This document shows positions 1 through 7,374 of a stretch of DNA of 35,564 nt, in pieces. Origin of the DNA: a virus. The notes under the pieces are model-generated. The model did no database searches, was not told the DNA's origin, and saw only the letters and a list, made by a program, of their open reading frames with translations. The stretch is from the IMG/VR virus record IMGVR_UViG_3300044726_000205, positions 1 through 35,564 of that record; one strand, written 5' to 3'. The first letter of the stretch is position 1; every line of letters begins with the position of its first letter. The translations under genes and the position numbers were made by a program.

Positions 1-923
1 TCCCCGTAGGGCAGGACGGCCGAGATGTAGTCGGCTTCCTCCGCCGTGACGTATGCCCACGGCGTATCGGTGGTCGCGAACTGCCGGCCGTATTCATCCG
101 CAACGGTCGCGAGCGGCTTGACCTCGGTGCCGAAGCGGCGGAAGAACGCGACCGGCTTTCCGTCCTCGTTCAGTTGAGCGAAGGTGCGGCCATCGATGCC
201 GCGGCGCACGAGCTTCGCCGGGATATGGATTGTCTGGAGCGGGAGATCGCTTTCGTCGCGCACGATCTCGCAATGTGCGTTCCCGGTTGCGTCCCAATCC
301 TTGATGATGCGCTGCGAGAACTCGGCGACCGAGATGTGCTGATCGTCGAAGTCGAGGGTCATCTGGTCGAGGAACTTCTCGCCCATGACGCGTTGCGCGG
401 CCGCCCCTGCGTCGTCGACCCCGGTTGCGGGATCGATGTGCCCGGCCTCGGGTTTCCCGGTCGAGGCATCGACGAGCGACCACCCGCCGCACGCGTCGGT
501 CGCGAATTGCTTCACGATCGAGGCATAGGTGTCGCCGTGGTACAGCATCTCGGTCAAGCGATCGAGATCGAACGGCGGCTCGGCGTAGTGGCCGAGGATG
601 AGGGCCGTCTGCTCGGTCGAGGGCTCGGAGCGGGAGACACGCTGCCCGGCGAGCTCGGCCTTTTTCTGGACCTCGTCCCGGTAGGCGCGGCGGGCCCGGC
701 CGGGCCCGGTCAAGCCGGCGAGCGGTGAGGCCTTCGGGGTCGAGGAGAGCGGGTCATCGGTCCCCGAGCCGCGGGTCGTGATCGACCAAGCATCGATCGG
801 CGACCACTCCTCCCACTCTCCGCGGCGAGGCGGAGGGCCGGAGGGTGGAGCCGGCGGCGGCGGGGGTGGAGCGGGTGGCGATGGGGGGAGCGACTGCTCT
901 ACGGGCCACGCCCGCTCGATCAT
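1..923 (-). CDS. Phage portal protein (3' end cut off by window edge)
   Basis: The portal forms the dodecameric ring at the head vertex through which DNA is packaged. About 307 residues are visible and the frame is still open at base 1. A proline-rich N-terminal stretch (residues about 12-31) is followed by a segment with portal-like content: DLDRLTEMLYHGDTYASIVK, then DWDATGNAHCEIVRDES and IHIPAKLVRRGID, matching the usual portal pattern 'D...TGNAY.EI.R......I..IP...VR'. The ATG overlaps the stop of the upstream gene as ATGA. It lies downstream of the terminase genes on the same strand, as expected of a head module. I inferred the frame by reading the minus strand directly; family assignment rests on motif resemblance and context. 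Confidence 0.85.
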   Translation of the reverse strand, partial: MIERAWPVEQSLPPSPPAPPPPPPAPPSGPPPRRGEWEEWSPIDAWSITTRGSGTDDPLSSTPKASPLAGLTGPGRARRAYRDEVQKKAELAGQRVSRSEPSTEQTALILGHYAEPPFDLDRLTEMLYHGDTYASIVKQFATDACGGWSLVDASTGKPEAGHIDPATGVDDAGAAAQRVMGEKFLDQMTLDFDDQHISVAEFSQRIIKDWDATGNAHCEIVRDESDLPLQTIHIPAKLVRRGIDGRTFAQLNEDGKPVAFFRRFGTEVKPLATVADEYGRQFATTDTPWAYVTAEEADYISAVLPYG

Positions 924-1096
924 GTGATTCCCTTCGGCGGCCTTCTACTGTCCGGGGCCGCCTTCCATGGCGGGCCCACATCCTCAAGCCACGCGCGCGC
1001 GATAGCTTGTTGCCGACACTCGTCCGAGACCTCCCGGACCTCCAAGGCGAGTGCTGCGTCTAACAGCCTGTCGTGATCGCACGTCCGGACGGCCAT
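920..1096 (-). CDS. Small hypothetical protein (58 aa)
   Basis: I do not recognise this protein. It starts MAVRTCDHDRLLDAALALEV and is probably mostly helical in the first 45 residues, with a basic Pro/Lys-rich end. The frame stays open further upstream, but this ATG follows the stop of the preceding gene by one base and the residues before it look like out-of-frame translation. Its stop overlaps the portal ATG, so it is probably translationally coupled to the portal. No Shine-Dalgarno sequence is visible. Confidence 0.6.
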   Translation of the reverse strand: MAVRTCDHDRLLDAALALEVREVSDECRQQAIARAWLEDVGPPWKAAPDSRRPPKGIT

Positions 1097-1097
1097 G

Positions 1098-1361
1098 TCA
1101 ATGGCCAAGCCTCTGCGCGAGCCGGCGGGAGCGCTGGCGCCGAGCGATCCGCCGTTGCCATTCGAGCCGGCCCTCCGCCGCGATGAGAGCCAAGATCCGC
1201 CAGATCTCATCGTTGTATACAAACTCGTCAGCGATCGCCTCCATCGTCATCCGCATGAGCTCTTGTTCAAGCTGCTCTCCGGTCATGCCGTCGACAAGGT
1301 CCTCGTCGCGGAGACCCTGGATCGAGCGATACCACTCATCGCGAGTGATCGATTCAGACAC
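1098..1361 (-). CDS. Small hypothetical acidic helical protein (87 aa)
   Basis: The function is unknown. The chain is acidic and helix-rich in the N-terminal two thirds (DEDLVDGMTGEQLEQELMRM) and ends in an Arg-rich tail (RRIARRQRSRRLAQRLGH), which suggests an acidic/basic two-part protein able to contact nucleic acid or the portal. It overlaps the end of the upstream gene by 8 bases and lies between the ParB-domain block and the portal. Codon third positions are GC-rich like its neighbours. Confidence 0.7.
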   Translation of the reverse strand: MSESITRDEWYRSIQGLRDEDLVDGMTGEQLEQELMRMTMEAIADEFVYNDEIWRILALIAAEGRLEWQRRIARRQRSRRLAQRLGH

Positions 1362-1554
1362 GGGAGATCTTCACTCCATGGAGCATGAGAAACCGCGGCG
1401 CGGTGCTGTTATACCATTGCTGAACTTCATCGCGGATATGCTCCAACTGCTCGGGCGTGGCATCATGCTCCAACGTTATCAGGTAGCGCGGGTGCGGGCG
1501 ACCCTTCCTGCCCGAGCGCTTCCGCTTCTGCTGGATCCAGCGACGGGGATTCAT
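1354..1554 (-). CDS. Small basic hypothetical protein (66 aa)
   Basis: This 66-residue protein has a strongly basic N-terminus (MNPRRWIQQKRKRSGRKGR) followed by a short alpha/beta segment (PRYLITLEHDATPEQLEHIR). The second part resembles a small ferredoxin-like or beta-alpha unit, but I cannot place it in a family. I chose the ATG at 1554 because it overlaps the upstream stop as ATGA; an in-frame GTG at 1587 is possible. Confidence 0.65.
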   Translation of the reverse strand: MNPRRWIQQKRKRSGRKGRPHPRYLITLEHDATPEQLEHIRDEVQQWYNSTAPRFLMLHGVKISRV

Positions 1555-1922
1555 CGCGCGACCAAAGGCGACGGGCCGGTCGCCCACTTAGGCGGCGCTT
1601 CCGGTCCGGGATGGAGTAGGAGGGCGGCGAGCACGGCCGGTGAGACTTCGGCGCCGAGCCGGTCGCGGTCGCAGGCTTCGATCCGGACCGCGGCCTTCCC
1701 GCCCCATATCGGCGTGAAGCCGAGAGGGATCTGATCTTGCGGCGGCGATCCAATTTGAAATGTTCCAGTGCCATCGGGAAGCACGATGGGCGCGCCGTAA
1801 CGCTCTCGCGGCGTCACGAGCTTCACGATGAACACGCGCGCAAGCCGCATGTCCTGGTCGGGCGCCGAGACCCCGTTCGGGTCTAGGGCGGGACCGACCG
1901 CCCCCTGCTCTTCTGCCGTCAT
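1551..1922 (-). CDS. Hypothetical protein (123 aa)
   Basis: Unrecognised. An acidic, probably flexible start (MTAEEQGAVGPALDPNGVSA) precedes a beta-rich core (LARVFIVKLVTPRERYGAPI and IPLGFTPIWGGKAAVRIEA). The ATG at 1922 overlaps the upstream stop as ATGA, which decides the start; the frame is open further upstream. It lies between a proline-rich protein and the small genes that lead to the portal, so it may be a minor head-module component, but nothing in the sequence proves that. Confidence 0.65.
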   Translation of the reverse strand: MTAEEQGAVGPALDPNGVSAPDQDMRLARVFIVKLVTPRERYGAPIVLPDGTGTFQIGSPPQDQIPLGFTPIWGGKAAVRIEACDRDRLGAEVSPAVLAALLLHPGPEAPPKWATGPSPLVAR

Positions 1923-2551
1923 TGCTTGGTCGGCTTCCTGGCCTCGGGGTTGATCGGTTCCGGGATCCTGGACCCCGGCGGGGGAGCGTAGCCGGGCATC
2001 CCGCCCACCATCGGATTCCACTCTGGCTCGGCGGGGGCCGGCGCCACTCCCTCGGCGTATTGGTGCGGCTGCTGCGAATTTCTCCAGGCGATAAATTCCT
2101 CGTACGTCGGATCAGTCCCGCCCGGGCTCGTGGCCTTCGGATCCGGGACCGGGAGCCCCTGGAGTGCAGGCGGCACGTACTGGCCTGGCGCCTGCCCGTA
2201 GACCCCGGTCGGGGGCGCGGGCGGGGGCGCCGTCGGCACCGGGGGCGTGAATTGGAAGCCCGCGGGCGGCCCGGCTGGCGAGTACATCGCCGGCATCGGG
2301 AGCGGAAGCTGGCCGTTGATCCCGAGTGCCGTCCGGCGCTTGTTCGCCGTCGCGAGGAGATCCTGCGCGATCGCTTCGAGTGCCTGGATCTCGGCGATCC
2401 CAGAGGACAACCCGAGCGGCAACCACAGGAACGACCGGCCGCGCGGATTGTCGATCGTGTAGGGCATGATCCCCATGTACTCGAAGTTTGTCATAAGGCG
2501 CGTGAAGGCCTCGGCGCGCTGCTCGACTGGAACGGAATGCACATCTGGCAC
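1919..2551 (-). CDS. Proline/glycine-rich hypothetical protein (210 aa)
   Basis: The N-terminal 85 residues look folded (AEAFTRLMTNFEYMGIMPYT, then a helix around EIQALEAIAQDLLATANKRR). The rest is a low-complexity Pro/Gly/Ala tail with repeated PPAPP-type runs, ending in a Lys/Arg-containing tip. Tails of this kind are common in phage head-associated or scaffold-like proteins, but the fold is not recognised. Translation starts at a GTG with an AGGAG sequence 8 bases upstream. It follows the ParB-domain gene after 11 bases. Confidence 0.7.
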   Translation of the reverse strand: MPDVHSVPVEQRAEAFTRLMTNFEYMGIMPYTIDNPRGRSFLWLPLGLSSGIAEIQALEAIAQDLLATANKRRTALGINGQLPLPMPAMYSPAGPPAGFQFTPPVPTAPPPAPPTGVYGQAPGQYVPPALQGLPVPDPKATSPGGTDPTYEEFIAWRNSQQPHQYAEGVAPAPAEPEWNPMVGGMPGYAPPPGSRIPEPINPEARKPTKQ

Positions 2552-2562
2552 GGGGCTGTCTC

Positions 2563-3330
2563 CTACTCCGGCGGTGAATGCCGGTCGAGGGCTTCTCGGA
2601 GCGCGGCGTGGACGATCGCGCTCGCGTTGTCGTCAGCGTACACGCCAGCCAGCCGGCGGAGCGCGCGCTTGACGAAGGCGAAATCGTTATGAGTGAACGT
2701 GAGCCGGAGCGATCGCGAGCTCGACTCGGGCTCCAGGTCGGGACTCGGACGGCGGTCCTCGGTCCGGGTCGGACGCGAGCCCTTCGGCTCCGGAACCTCT
2801 TCCCCGAACGTAAGGACGTCCGAGAGTGCATCGATCCGGAGCTCGTCGTAGGCGATCGGGTCCTGAGTCCGGATCTCGTCCAGGATCTCATGCACCTTGT
2901 CGTCGAATTGACCCTGGATTGCGGGATTGTTGAGCGCGATGTTGAGCGCGCGCTCTTCGGCGAGCGAGATGTCGACGACCACGACCGGGACATCGGTCAC
3001 GCCGAGAGCGGCGAGTGCTTTCAACCGCTGATGCCCGCCGACGACGTGCTCGGTCTGTCGGTTCCATACGATCGGCTCGACGAGGCCGAATCGGCGGATC
3101 GAGGACTTGAGGCCGGCCAATTCCTCCGGCTCGATCTTCCGGGGGTTGTAGGCGGCGGGGATGAGCTCCGCGATCGGTTTCGACTCGATATGAACGCCAG
3201 CGATCGATGCGGAAGCGAGGGCGGCCTGCACTCGCTCCGCTGCTTCGGCTAATACTTCGCTTTGTCCTTCGGCTTGGGCTTGGGCTTGGGCTTTTTCGTC
3301 GCCATGAATTCCTCCTCGGGTTGTTGCCAT
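2563..3330 (-). CDS. ParB/sulfiredoxin-like (ParB N-terminal domain) protein
   Basis: This 255-residue protein carries a ParB/Srx-type domain. The sequence shows AAYNPRKI (NPRK at residues 62-65), LAGLKSSIRRFGLVEPIVW and VVGGHQRLKALAALG (GGHQR at 98-102), the signature of ParB N-terminal and Srx-like domains. I see no ParB helix-turn-helix or dimerisation domain. The C-terminus is instead a linker plus a helical segment (FAFVKRALRRLAG). Phage proteins of this type are usually nucleases or DNA-modification partners rather than partition proteins. The ATG at 3330 overlaps the upstream TAA as TAATG; an in-frame GTG at 3231 is an alternative because residues 1-30 are low complexity. In another frame, an ATG at 3305 with a strong GAGGAG site opens an 18-codon Lys/Pro-rich ORF. 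Confidence 0.85.
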   Translation of the reverse strand: MATTRGGIHGDEKAQAQAQAEGQSEVLAEAAERVQAALASASIAGVHIESKPIAELIPAAYNPRKIEPEELAGLKSSIRRFGLVEPIVWNRQTEHVVGGHQRLKALAALGVTDVPVVVVDISLAEERALNIALNNPAIQGQFDDKVHEILDEIRTQDPIAYDELRIDALSDVLTFGEEVPEPKGSRPTRTEDRRPSPDLEPESSSRSLRLTFTHNDFAFVKRALRRLAGVYADDNASAIVHAALREALDRHSPPE

Positions 3331-3668
3331 TACGTCGAGGCCGCCGACCCGTGCGCGAGGATCTTCGCGGTTGGGACTTGAGCCTCGGCCTCGCACGCGA
3401 AGCACTTCACCCCGCGCTCGGTCCCGTGCCGACATACGTCGTATTCGGCGAACGGGATCGAAAGGGTCTCGGGGCCCTTCCGCTTCGGGATCTCGTACTC
3501 GGGAGCCATATCCGGGAACACTGACTCGGCCTTGATCCCCGCATTGCCGAACTTGTCGTACACCCACCGCGCCATGCGTCGACGCGCGGCGCCCTCCGGT
3601 AGCTTCATGATGATCTTCGCGATCTGATTGGCCGCGATGAGCTCCGGATCGTATTTAGCCTGGACCAA
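3330..3668 (-). CDS. Hypothetical protein with CxHG...GVxCxxC zinc motif
   Basis: This 112-residue protein has a helical N-terminal half (ELIAANQIAKIIMKLPEGAA, then MARWVYDKFGNAGI) and a C-terminal metal-binding-like motif, VCRHGTERGVKCFACEAE. The Cys-x-His-Gly...Gly-Val-x-Cys-x-x-Cys pattern recurs in the early protein at 20119-20871. It starts at TTG with GGAGG four bases upstream, overlapping the end of the tiny membrane-peptide gene, and ends in TAATG with the ParB-domain gene. Function is unknown; a small zinc-binding adaptor is an inference. Confidence 0.75.
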   Translation of the reverse strand: MVQAKYDPELIAANQIAKIIMKLPEGAARRRMARWVYDKFGNAGIKAESVFPDMAPEYEIPKRKGPETLSIPFAEYDVCRHGTERGVKCFACEAEAQVPTAKILAHGSAAST

Positions 3669-3747
3669 CGTACCTCCAGAAAAGCGACCACAAGGCGACG
3701 AGCGCGAGCGTGGCCACCGCGATCACGGCCGCGCGCTTGAGGCTCAT
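3655..3747 (-). CDS. Tiny single-pass membrane peptide (30 aa)
   Basis: The peptide reads MSLKRAAVIAVATLALVALW and then SLFWRYVGPG, a short basic N-terminus followed by one hydrophobic helix. Its ATG overlaps the stop of the lectin-like gene upstream as ATGA and its end overlaps the next TTG start, which supports real translation. Phages use such peptides as pinholin, anti-holin or superinfection factors, but nothing here identifies the role. It is one of several similar peptides in this strand block. Confidence 0.55.
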   Translation of the reverse strand: MSLKRAAVIAVATLALVALWSLFWRYVGPG

Positions 3748-4562
3748 GCCGTCCAGCGCAGATCCCGGAACGCGATCTCCGGAGTTCCACCAAAGAGCCC
3801 AAGCTTGTCCATGTTCCCGATCGCAACCGAGTAGGGATTCACCGACTGCGGGTGGATCGTGACGATCCGCTCGGCGGTCCGGCCGCTGGCCGAGAACCGC
3901 ATCCACATCTTGTCGGCCGCACGCCGCTCCCATTCGAGCCCGATCGCGATCCACTTCCCAACACCCTCGTGCGGGATCCCCGTGTTCCAGACATCGACCA
4001 CGTGATCCTTGTGCCCCTCCGGACCGAACCAAGCCTCACCATTCGGGCCGTTGTTGTAGGTGTGGATCTTCCAGATGGACGACGAGCTCACGATGTCGGG
4101 CCGGAACCAACCCTTGATGTAGTCCGGATTCAGCGCACGCTCGCCCGATTGCGCCGTGAAGAGATGCCCGCCACCCACGTCCTGCGGGATCTGGGCCGTG
4201 TGATAGTTGACCTCGATCGACACCTTGCCGCGCGCCTGCCCCGAGTTTGGAGCAAATCGCCGGTAGGCGTTGGCGTTCGTCCCTATGACACCGACGTTGC
4301 CGCCGTCCTCGGTCCGGAACTTGGGCGGCTCGTCACCGCAGAACTTGTTCCACCATCCAGAGAGAGGAATGAAGCCGGCGAGACAGGTGCCGGGCTCCGG
4401 CTCGGGTTCGGGCTCGGGATCGGGTCCTGGGTCCACGGTGTCGGTGAACGTGGACTGGAAACACTCGCTGATCTCGTTGAACTGAGACTCCGGGATGCCC
4501 TTGTCCTGAAGGCAGCGCTGGAACTCGGAGAACAGCGCCAGCGTGATCGGCTTCCATCCCAT
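3744..4562 (-). CDS. Lectin/jelly-roll-like protein (concanavalin A-like)
   Basis: The 272-residue product has three parts: a small helical N-terminal domain with two cysteines (residues about 1-45), a Pro-Asp/Glu linker (DPGPDPEPEPEPEPG), and a beta-rich C-terminal domain. The last resembles concanavalin A-like lectin/glucanase or polysaccharide-lyase jelly rolls (YIKGWFRPDI, WIAIGLEWERRAADKMWMRF, closing LFGGTPEIAFRDLRW). Such domains usually bind or cut glycans, so host-surface polysaccharide recognition is plausible, although the gene sits between terL and the portal. The start at 4562 has a G-rich sequence 8 bases upstream; residues further upstream look unreal. Catalytic residues are not identified. 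Confidence 0.7.
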   Translation of the reverse strand: MGWKPITLALFSEFQRCLQDKGIPESQFNEISECFQSTFTDTVDPGPDPEPEPEPEPGTCLAGFIPLSGWWNKFCGDEPPKFRTEDGGNVGVIGTNANAYRRFAPNSGQARGKVSIEVNYHTAQIPQDVGGGHLFTAQSGERALNPDYIKGWFRPDIVSSSSIWKIHTYNNGPNGEAWFGPEGHKDHVVDVWNTGIPHEGVGKWIAIGLEWERRAADKMWMRFSASGRTAERIVTIHPQSVNPYSVAIGNMDKLGLFGGTPEIAFRDLRWTA

Positions 4563-4563
4563 G

Positions 4564-4833
4564 TTAGTCACCCCCCGAGCCGGTGGATGAACCACCCGAC
4601 TGGACATCGCCGAAGTCTGGCGCGGGAGAGGAAGGCGGATCCCATCCACCGCTCGCACCACCGCCACCGAAAGCTCCACCACCGCCGGAGAACAGCGAGC
4701 CACCGCCGATCGACATGCCCGGGGTGCTCGACTTGTAGGTCGTGTCCTCTACCGGATCCGTACGACGAAGCGCCGAAGTCTCTTTCTGCGCGCGGCGCGC
4801 TTGCTCAAGACTCCTCGACACCAGGAAGCGCAC
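4564..4833 (-). CDS. Gly/Ser-rich small protein; true start may be a non-AUG codon at 4896
   Basis: The C-terminal half is a Gly/Ser-rich low-complexity tail (GGGSLFSGGGGAFGGGGASG) and the N-terminal part a basic helix (SRSLEQARRAQKETSALRRT). The first conventional start is GTG at 4833, but it has no ribosome-binding site. The frame continues upstream with convincing protein sequence (IIIRIQIDDNEPAEFETFD) back to ATA at 4896 and ATC at 4893, and AGGAG lies at 4901-4905. The real gene therefore probably begins near 4896. Function is unknown; such tails occur in minor virion or scaffolding-related proteins. Confidence 0.65.
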   Translation of the reverse strand: MRFLVSRSLEQARRAQKETSALRRTDPVEDTTYKSSTPGMSIGGGSLFSGGGGAFGGGGASGGWDPPSSPAPDFGDVQSGGSSTGSGGD

Positions 4834-4903
4834 GGCGTGGTCGAAGGTTTCGAACTCGGCCGGCTCGTTGTCGTCGATCTGGATGCGGATGATTATGGTT
4901 CTC

Positions 4904-5740
4904 CTAGACTATGTCGCCGACTTCTGCGGCGAGCTCGTAGGCCTGGTCCACCGCCTCGGCCGAATGCCCGGTGAAGGCGATCCAGTGACTTTCCTTGATG
5001 CGGCTCTCGGCCAGTAGCGCATACATGGCTTCGAGATCGTCGGCCAACACCGACAGAACATCCATGCCCGGCCGGGCGGCACCCCACCCGATCAGATCCA
5101 GCTTCCAATTCAACTGCGCTTGTTCGCGGTAGAAGCCGGCGCGCTCACCCGAGGCCAAGGGCACGATGTAACGCTCACCCTCTAGCAAGATGTGCGGCTT
5201 CGGATCCGGGAAGGCCTCAAACTGCGCGCCGAGTAGCTGGACAAACTTCCGGAACCGCCGCTCCCAATAGGGCCAATCGCCGGCCGGGAATTCGGTGTAA
5301 GCCGGGCCGTCGAATCGGAACATCCAATCGCGCGGACGAAACCACGCGAGATCGAGCATGACCCCACGCATCCCGAGCGATCGAACTTCGCCAACCAAAG
5401 CATCCACCAGGCCAAACAGCTTGCCGCCATCCAGGTCCGGCCAATCGATCATCTGCCGGCCGTGGGACCACGCGACCGCGTTCCGGCCGTCGAGGGTCGC
5501 GAGCGGAGCTGTCAGCGCGTTTACGGCATCGAGCCACGGGGAGCCCGTCGGGCTGCCCCACGTGGGGTCGGGTCGGGTAAGCACCTGCGCGTAGAGATAG
5601 CCCGGCATGCCGCTCGCGAGCTCGACCGCGGACGCGCGCAAGGCGAGATCTTCCTGTCCGCTATGGAAGACGAAGCCGTCAAAATGCGGGAGGGTGCCGA
5701 CCCGACTCCAGTCATCCTTCTCCACGTGGCGGAGGATCAT
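4904..5740 (-). CDS. TIM-barrel-like protein, possible glycoside hydrolase
   Basis: This 278-residue protein shows an alternating strand/helix pattern that fits a TIM barrel: FDGFVFHSG, MPGYLYAQVL, AVAWSHGRQMI, GMRGVMLDLAWFRP, PHILLEGERYI and MDVLSVLADD. The Asp in VMLDLAW and the Glu in LLEGER lie at strand ends where glycoside hydrolases place acids, but I cannot match a numbered family. The ATG at 5740 has GGAG 5 bases upstream; an in-frame ATG at 5857 lacks a site. It follows terL after 140 bases and ends just before the Gly-rich small gene. A cell-wall or glycan hydrolase role is inference. Confidence 0.6.
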   Translation of the reverse strand: MILRHVEKDDWSRVGTLPHFDGFVFHSGQEDLALRASAVELASGMPGYLYAQVLTRPDPTWGSPTGSPWLDAVNALTAPLATLDGRNAVAWSHGRQMIDWPDLDGGKLFGLVDALVGEVRSLGMRGVMLDLAWFRPRDWMFRFDGPAYTEFPAGDWPYWERRFRKFVQLLGAQFEAFPDPKPHILLEGERYIVPLASGERAGFYREQAQLNWKLDLIGWGAARPGMDVLSVLADDLEAMYALLAESRIKESHWIAFTGHSAEAVDQAYELAAEVGDIV

Positions 5741-5880
5741 GAGCTCTCCGGGTCCCTCCGGAATCGGCCTAAGTCGGGGGACCGGCAAACGGAAGGCCGG
5801 TCCCGAGGGACGCCGCTCGGGCGATTGAACGTCCCGGCGGCAACGTATGCAGGCCATGAATGGCCGTCAAGGGGAAAGTA
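5741..5880 (-). other. Spacer between terL and the TIM-barrel gene
   Basis: This 140-base gap holds an in-frame upstream extension of the TIM-barrel gene, back to an ATG at 5857. The extension is Arg/Pro-rich and has no ribosome-binding site, so I treat it as untranslated. No promoter or terminator is obvious. Confidence 0.35.
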
Positions 5881-7374
5881 TCAGACCGAGAAGGCGTCGA
5901 TCAGCATCGCCGTCCCGATCCCTTCGAGCCGTAGGTTCGCGAGCCAGAGCGCGATCAAACGGTCGCCCGTGTGCTCCTGGAGCGAGTACCGGCGAGCCTC
6001 CCGGATCAGGTATTCGACTTCCGGTTGATCCTTCGGAAGCCGCCAGCGCCGGGCATCGAAGTCGGCCCCCATGCCGCGGATCGCCCAATAGGCCTCGCCC
6101 CGCTTATGGGTCGTCGTCGTGTACTGGCCGAAGATCCGGATGTCGTCGGCCAGCTTCTCGGCCTCCCCCTCCGGGATCCCGAGCTCTTTGGCGACGGCGA
6201 AGATGATCGTCTTGTCCGAGAGCATGGACGCCACGTGCATCTGCGCTTGGTTCGTCTCGACGAGCCATTCGTGCGGCTTGAGCTCCCGCTGCACCTGGAT
6301 CACTTCCCGGATGATCGGCTTCCCGACCCACTGCCCCGAGCGCATGTGCAGGAGATGCTTGAGCCCGTCCTCTTTGGCCAGCCCCTCGACCGCGATCGCC
6401 GAGAGATGGGAGCCTGGCCGTTCGGACGCCCCGAGATCGAGCCCGGCGGTGATCCACTCGAAATACCCCTGGTCGTACTCGCCATGCCACCACCCGGCGG
6501 GATCGTTGCAGAGCCGTTGGCAGTCCCGGATGGACTCGGCGGGGAGGAGATTGGTCGCCGAGCCGAGGGCTACCTGGAGAAACTGCCGGCCGTACTCGAC
6601 GAGCCCGAGCTCGGCCATGAGGGCGGCGAGCCGGTCGGGGGGATAGACCTCGGGGTAGGAGGCTTCGGGATCGGACGCCACCAGCCGCTCGACGTGCCAG
6701 AGCTCGGGGTTCTCTTCTGGGAGCCGGTGAAACGCGTCTTCTTCGTGCCACGTGTTGTTGATGGCCCCGATCTTCCCGTGATTCGAGAGCCGGGTGATGG
6801 CGACCCGCTTGATCCAATCGTAGGTTTTGTCGCGGCCGGCCTCGGTGAAGGCGTTCCGGTTCGTGATGATGTCGTCGAAGTAGAGCCGGTCGAAGCGGGA
6901 CCCCATGATGGTCCCGCCCACCCCGATTGCCTCAACCGAGTAGTGGGGATCGGTGAGGGAGAATTCGAGCTCGCGCTCGACAAGGATTGCGTTCGAGTAC
7001 CAGGCGGCCGGCCGGTTGCCGCTTCCCATGGCCGGGCGGAGATCGGGGTAGACCTCGTGGAGCCGGCCGTTCCACAGGATGTTCTCTTTGATGCGGCCGA
7101 GCCACTTGCGGGAGAGAGTGGCGGTCTCGGAGATGAGACCGATACGGAGATTCGGGTTCTTTCCTAGATCGTCGAGCGGGCGGGCGAGGAGGATCTGGCT
7201 CGACTTACCGTACTCGGGCGGGGCGAAGATGACCGTGCGCTCGTTCTCGTCAATCGCTCTCTGCCATTTCAGGTGGAACGACTTCGGCGTCAGCCTCAAC
7301 GCGTACTCGGCCAGGAACGCGGGGTTGGAGCGCGCGGCCCCGAGCGAATAGCTCGTTAGCACGCCGGACGGCAT
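5881..7374 (-). CDS. terL: Terminase large subunit (packaging ATPase/nuclease)
   Basis: TerL powers DNA packaging into the prohead and cuts the concatemer. The 497-residue product has an N-terminal ATPase with a degenerate Walker A (APPEYGKSS, residues 51-59), a Walker B-type strand (RLYFDDIIT, about 163-171) and the coupling region GVGGTIMGSR. The C-terminal RNase H-like nuclease begins at ITAGLDLGASE (Asp 313). The start at 7374 is supported by the typical N-terminus ARSNPAFLAEYALR; the open frame upstream is out-of-frame noise. It overlaps terS by 125 bases, which is unusually long. Codons 285-295 contain one copy of a 32-bp repeat shared with an early gene. Confidence 0.92.
   Translation of the reverse strand: MPSGVLTSYSLGAARSNPAFLAEYALRLTPKSFHLKWQRAIDENERTVIFAPPEYGKSSQILLARPLDDLGKNPNLRIGLISETATLSRKWLGRIKENILWNGRLHEVYPDLRPAMGSGNRPAAWYSNAILVERELEFSLTDPHYSVEAIGVGGTIMGSRFDRLYFDDIITNRNAFTEAGRDKTYDWIKRVAITRLSNHGKIGAINNTWHEEDAFHRLPEENPELWHVERLVASDPEASYPEVYPPDRLAALMAELGLVEYGRQFLQVALGSATNLLPAESIRDCQRLCNDPAGWWHGEYDQGYFEWITAGLDLGASERPGSHLSAIAVEGLAKEDGLKHLLHMRSGQWVGKPIIREVIQVQRELKPHEWLVETNQAQMHVASMLSDKTIIFAVAKELGIPEGEAEKLADDIRIFGQYTTTTHKRGEAYWAIRGMGADFDARRWRLPKDQPEVEYLIREARRYSLQEHTGDRLIALWLANLRLEGIGTAMLIDAFSV
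6492..6523. repeat. 32-bp perfect direct repeat, copy 1 (inside terL)
   Basis: Bases 6492-6523 are identical to bases 22548-22579 in the same orientation on the top strand. Here the sequence is read on the minus strand as terL codons for CQRLCNDPAGW. In the second copy the plus strand is read as PAGSLQSRWQ. Confidence 0.9.

Noticed and set aside
174-728. Plus-strand open frame of 184 codons
   Set aside because: It is the complement of the portal gene; GC-rich codon bias produces long antisense frames, and the minus-strand translation carries the portal motifs.
2546-2552. TGGCACG on the plus strand
   Set aside because: No GC dinucleotide follows at the required spacing, and it faces against the local genes. 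The same holds for the copies near 29816 and 30346.
3250-3305. 18-codon Lys/Pro-rich ORF with a strong ribosome-binding site inside the ParB-domain gene
   Set aside because: Not listed as a separate gene because it is very short and repetitive, though its site casts some doubt on the ParB gene start.
3852-4892. Plus-strand open frame of 346 codons
   Set aside because: Its sequence is low-quality Arg/His/Pro-rich and antisense to the lectin-like gene.
5971-7167. Plus-strand open frame of 398 codons
   Set aside because: It is antisense to terL, whose ATPase and nuclease motifs are clear on the minus strand.
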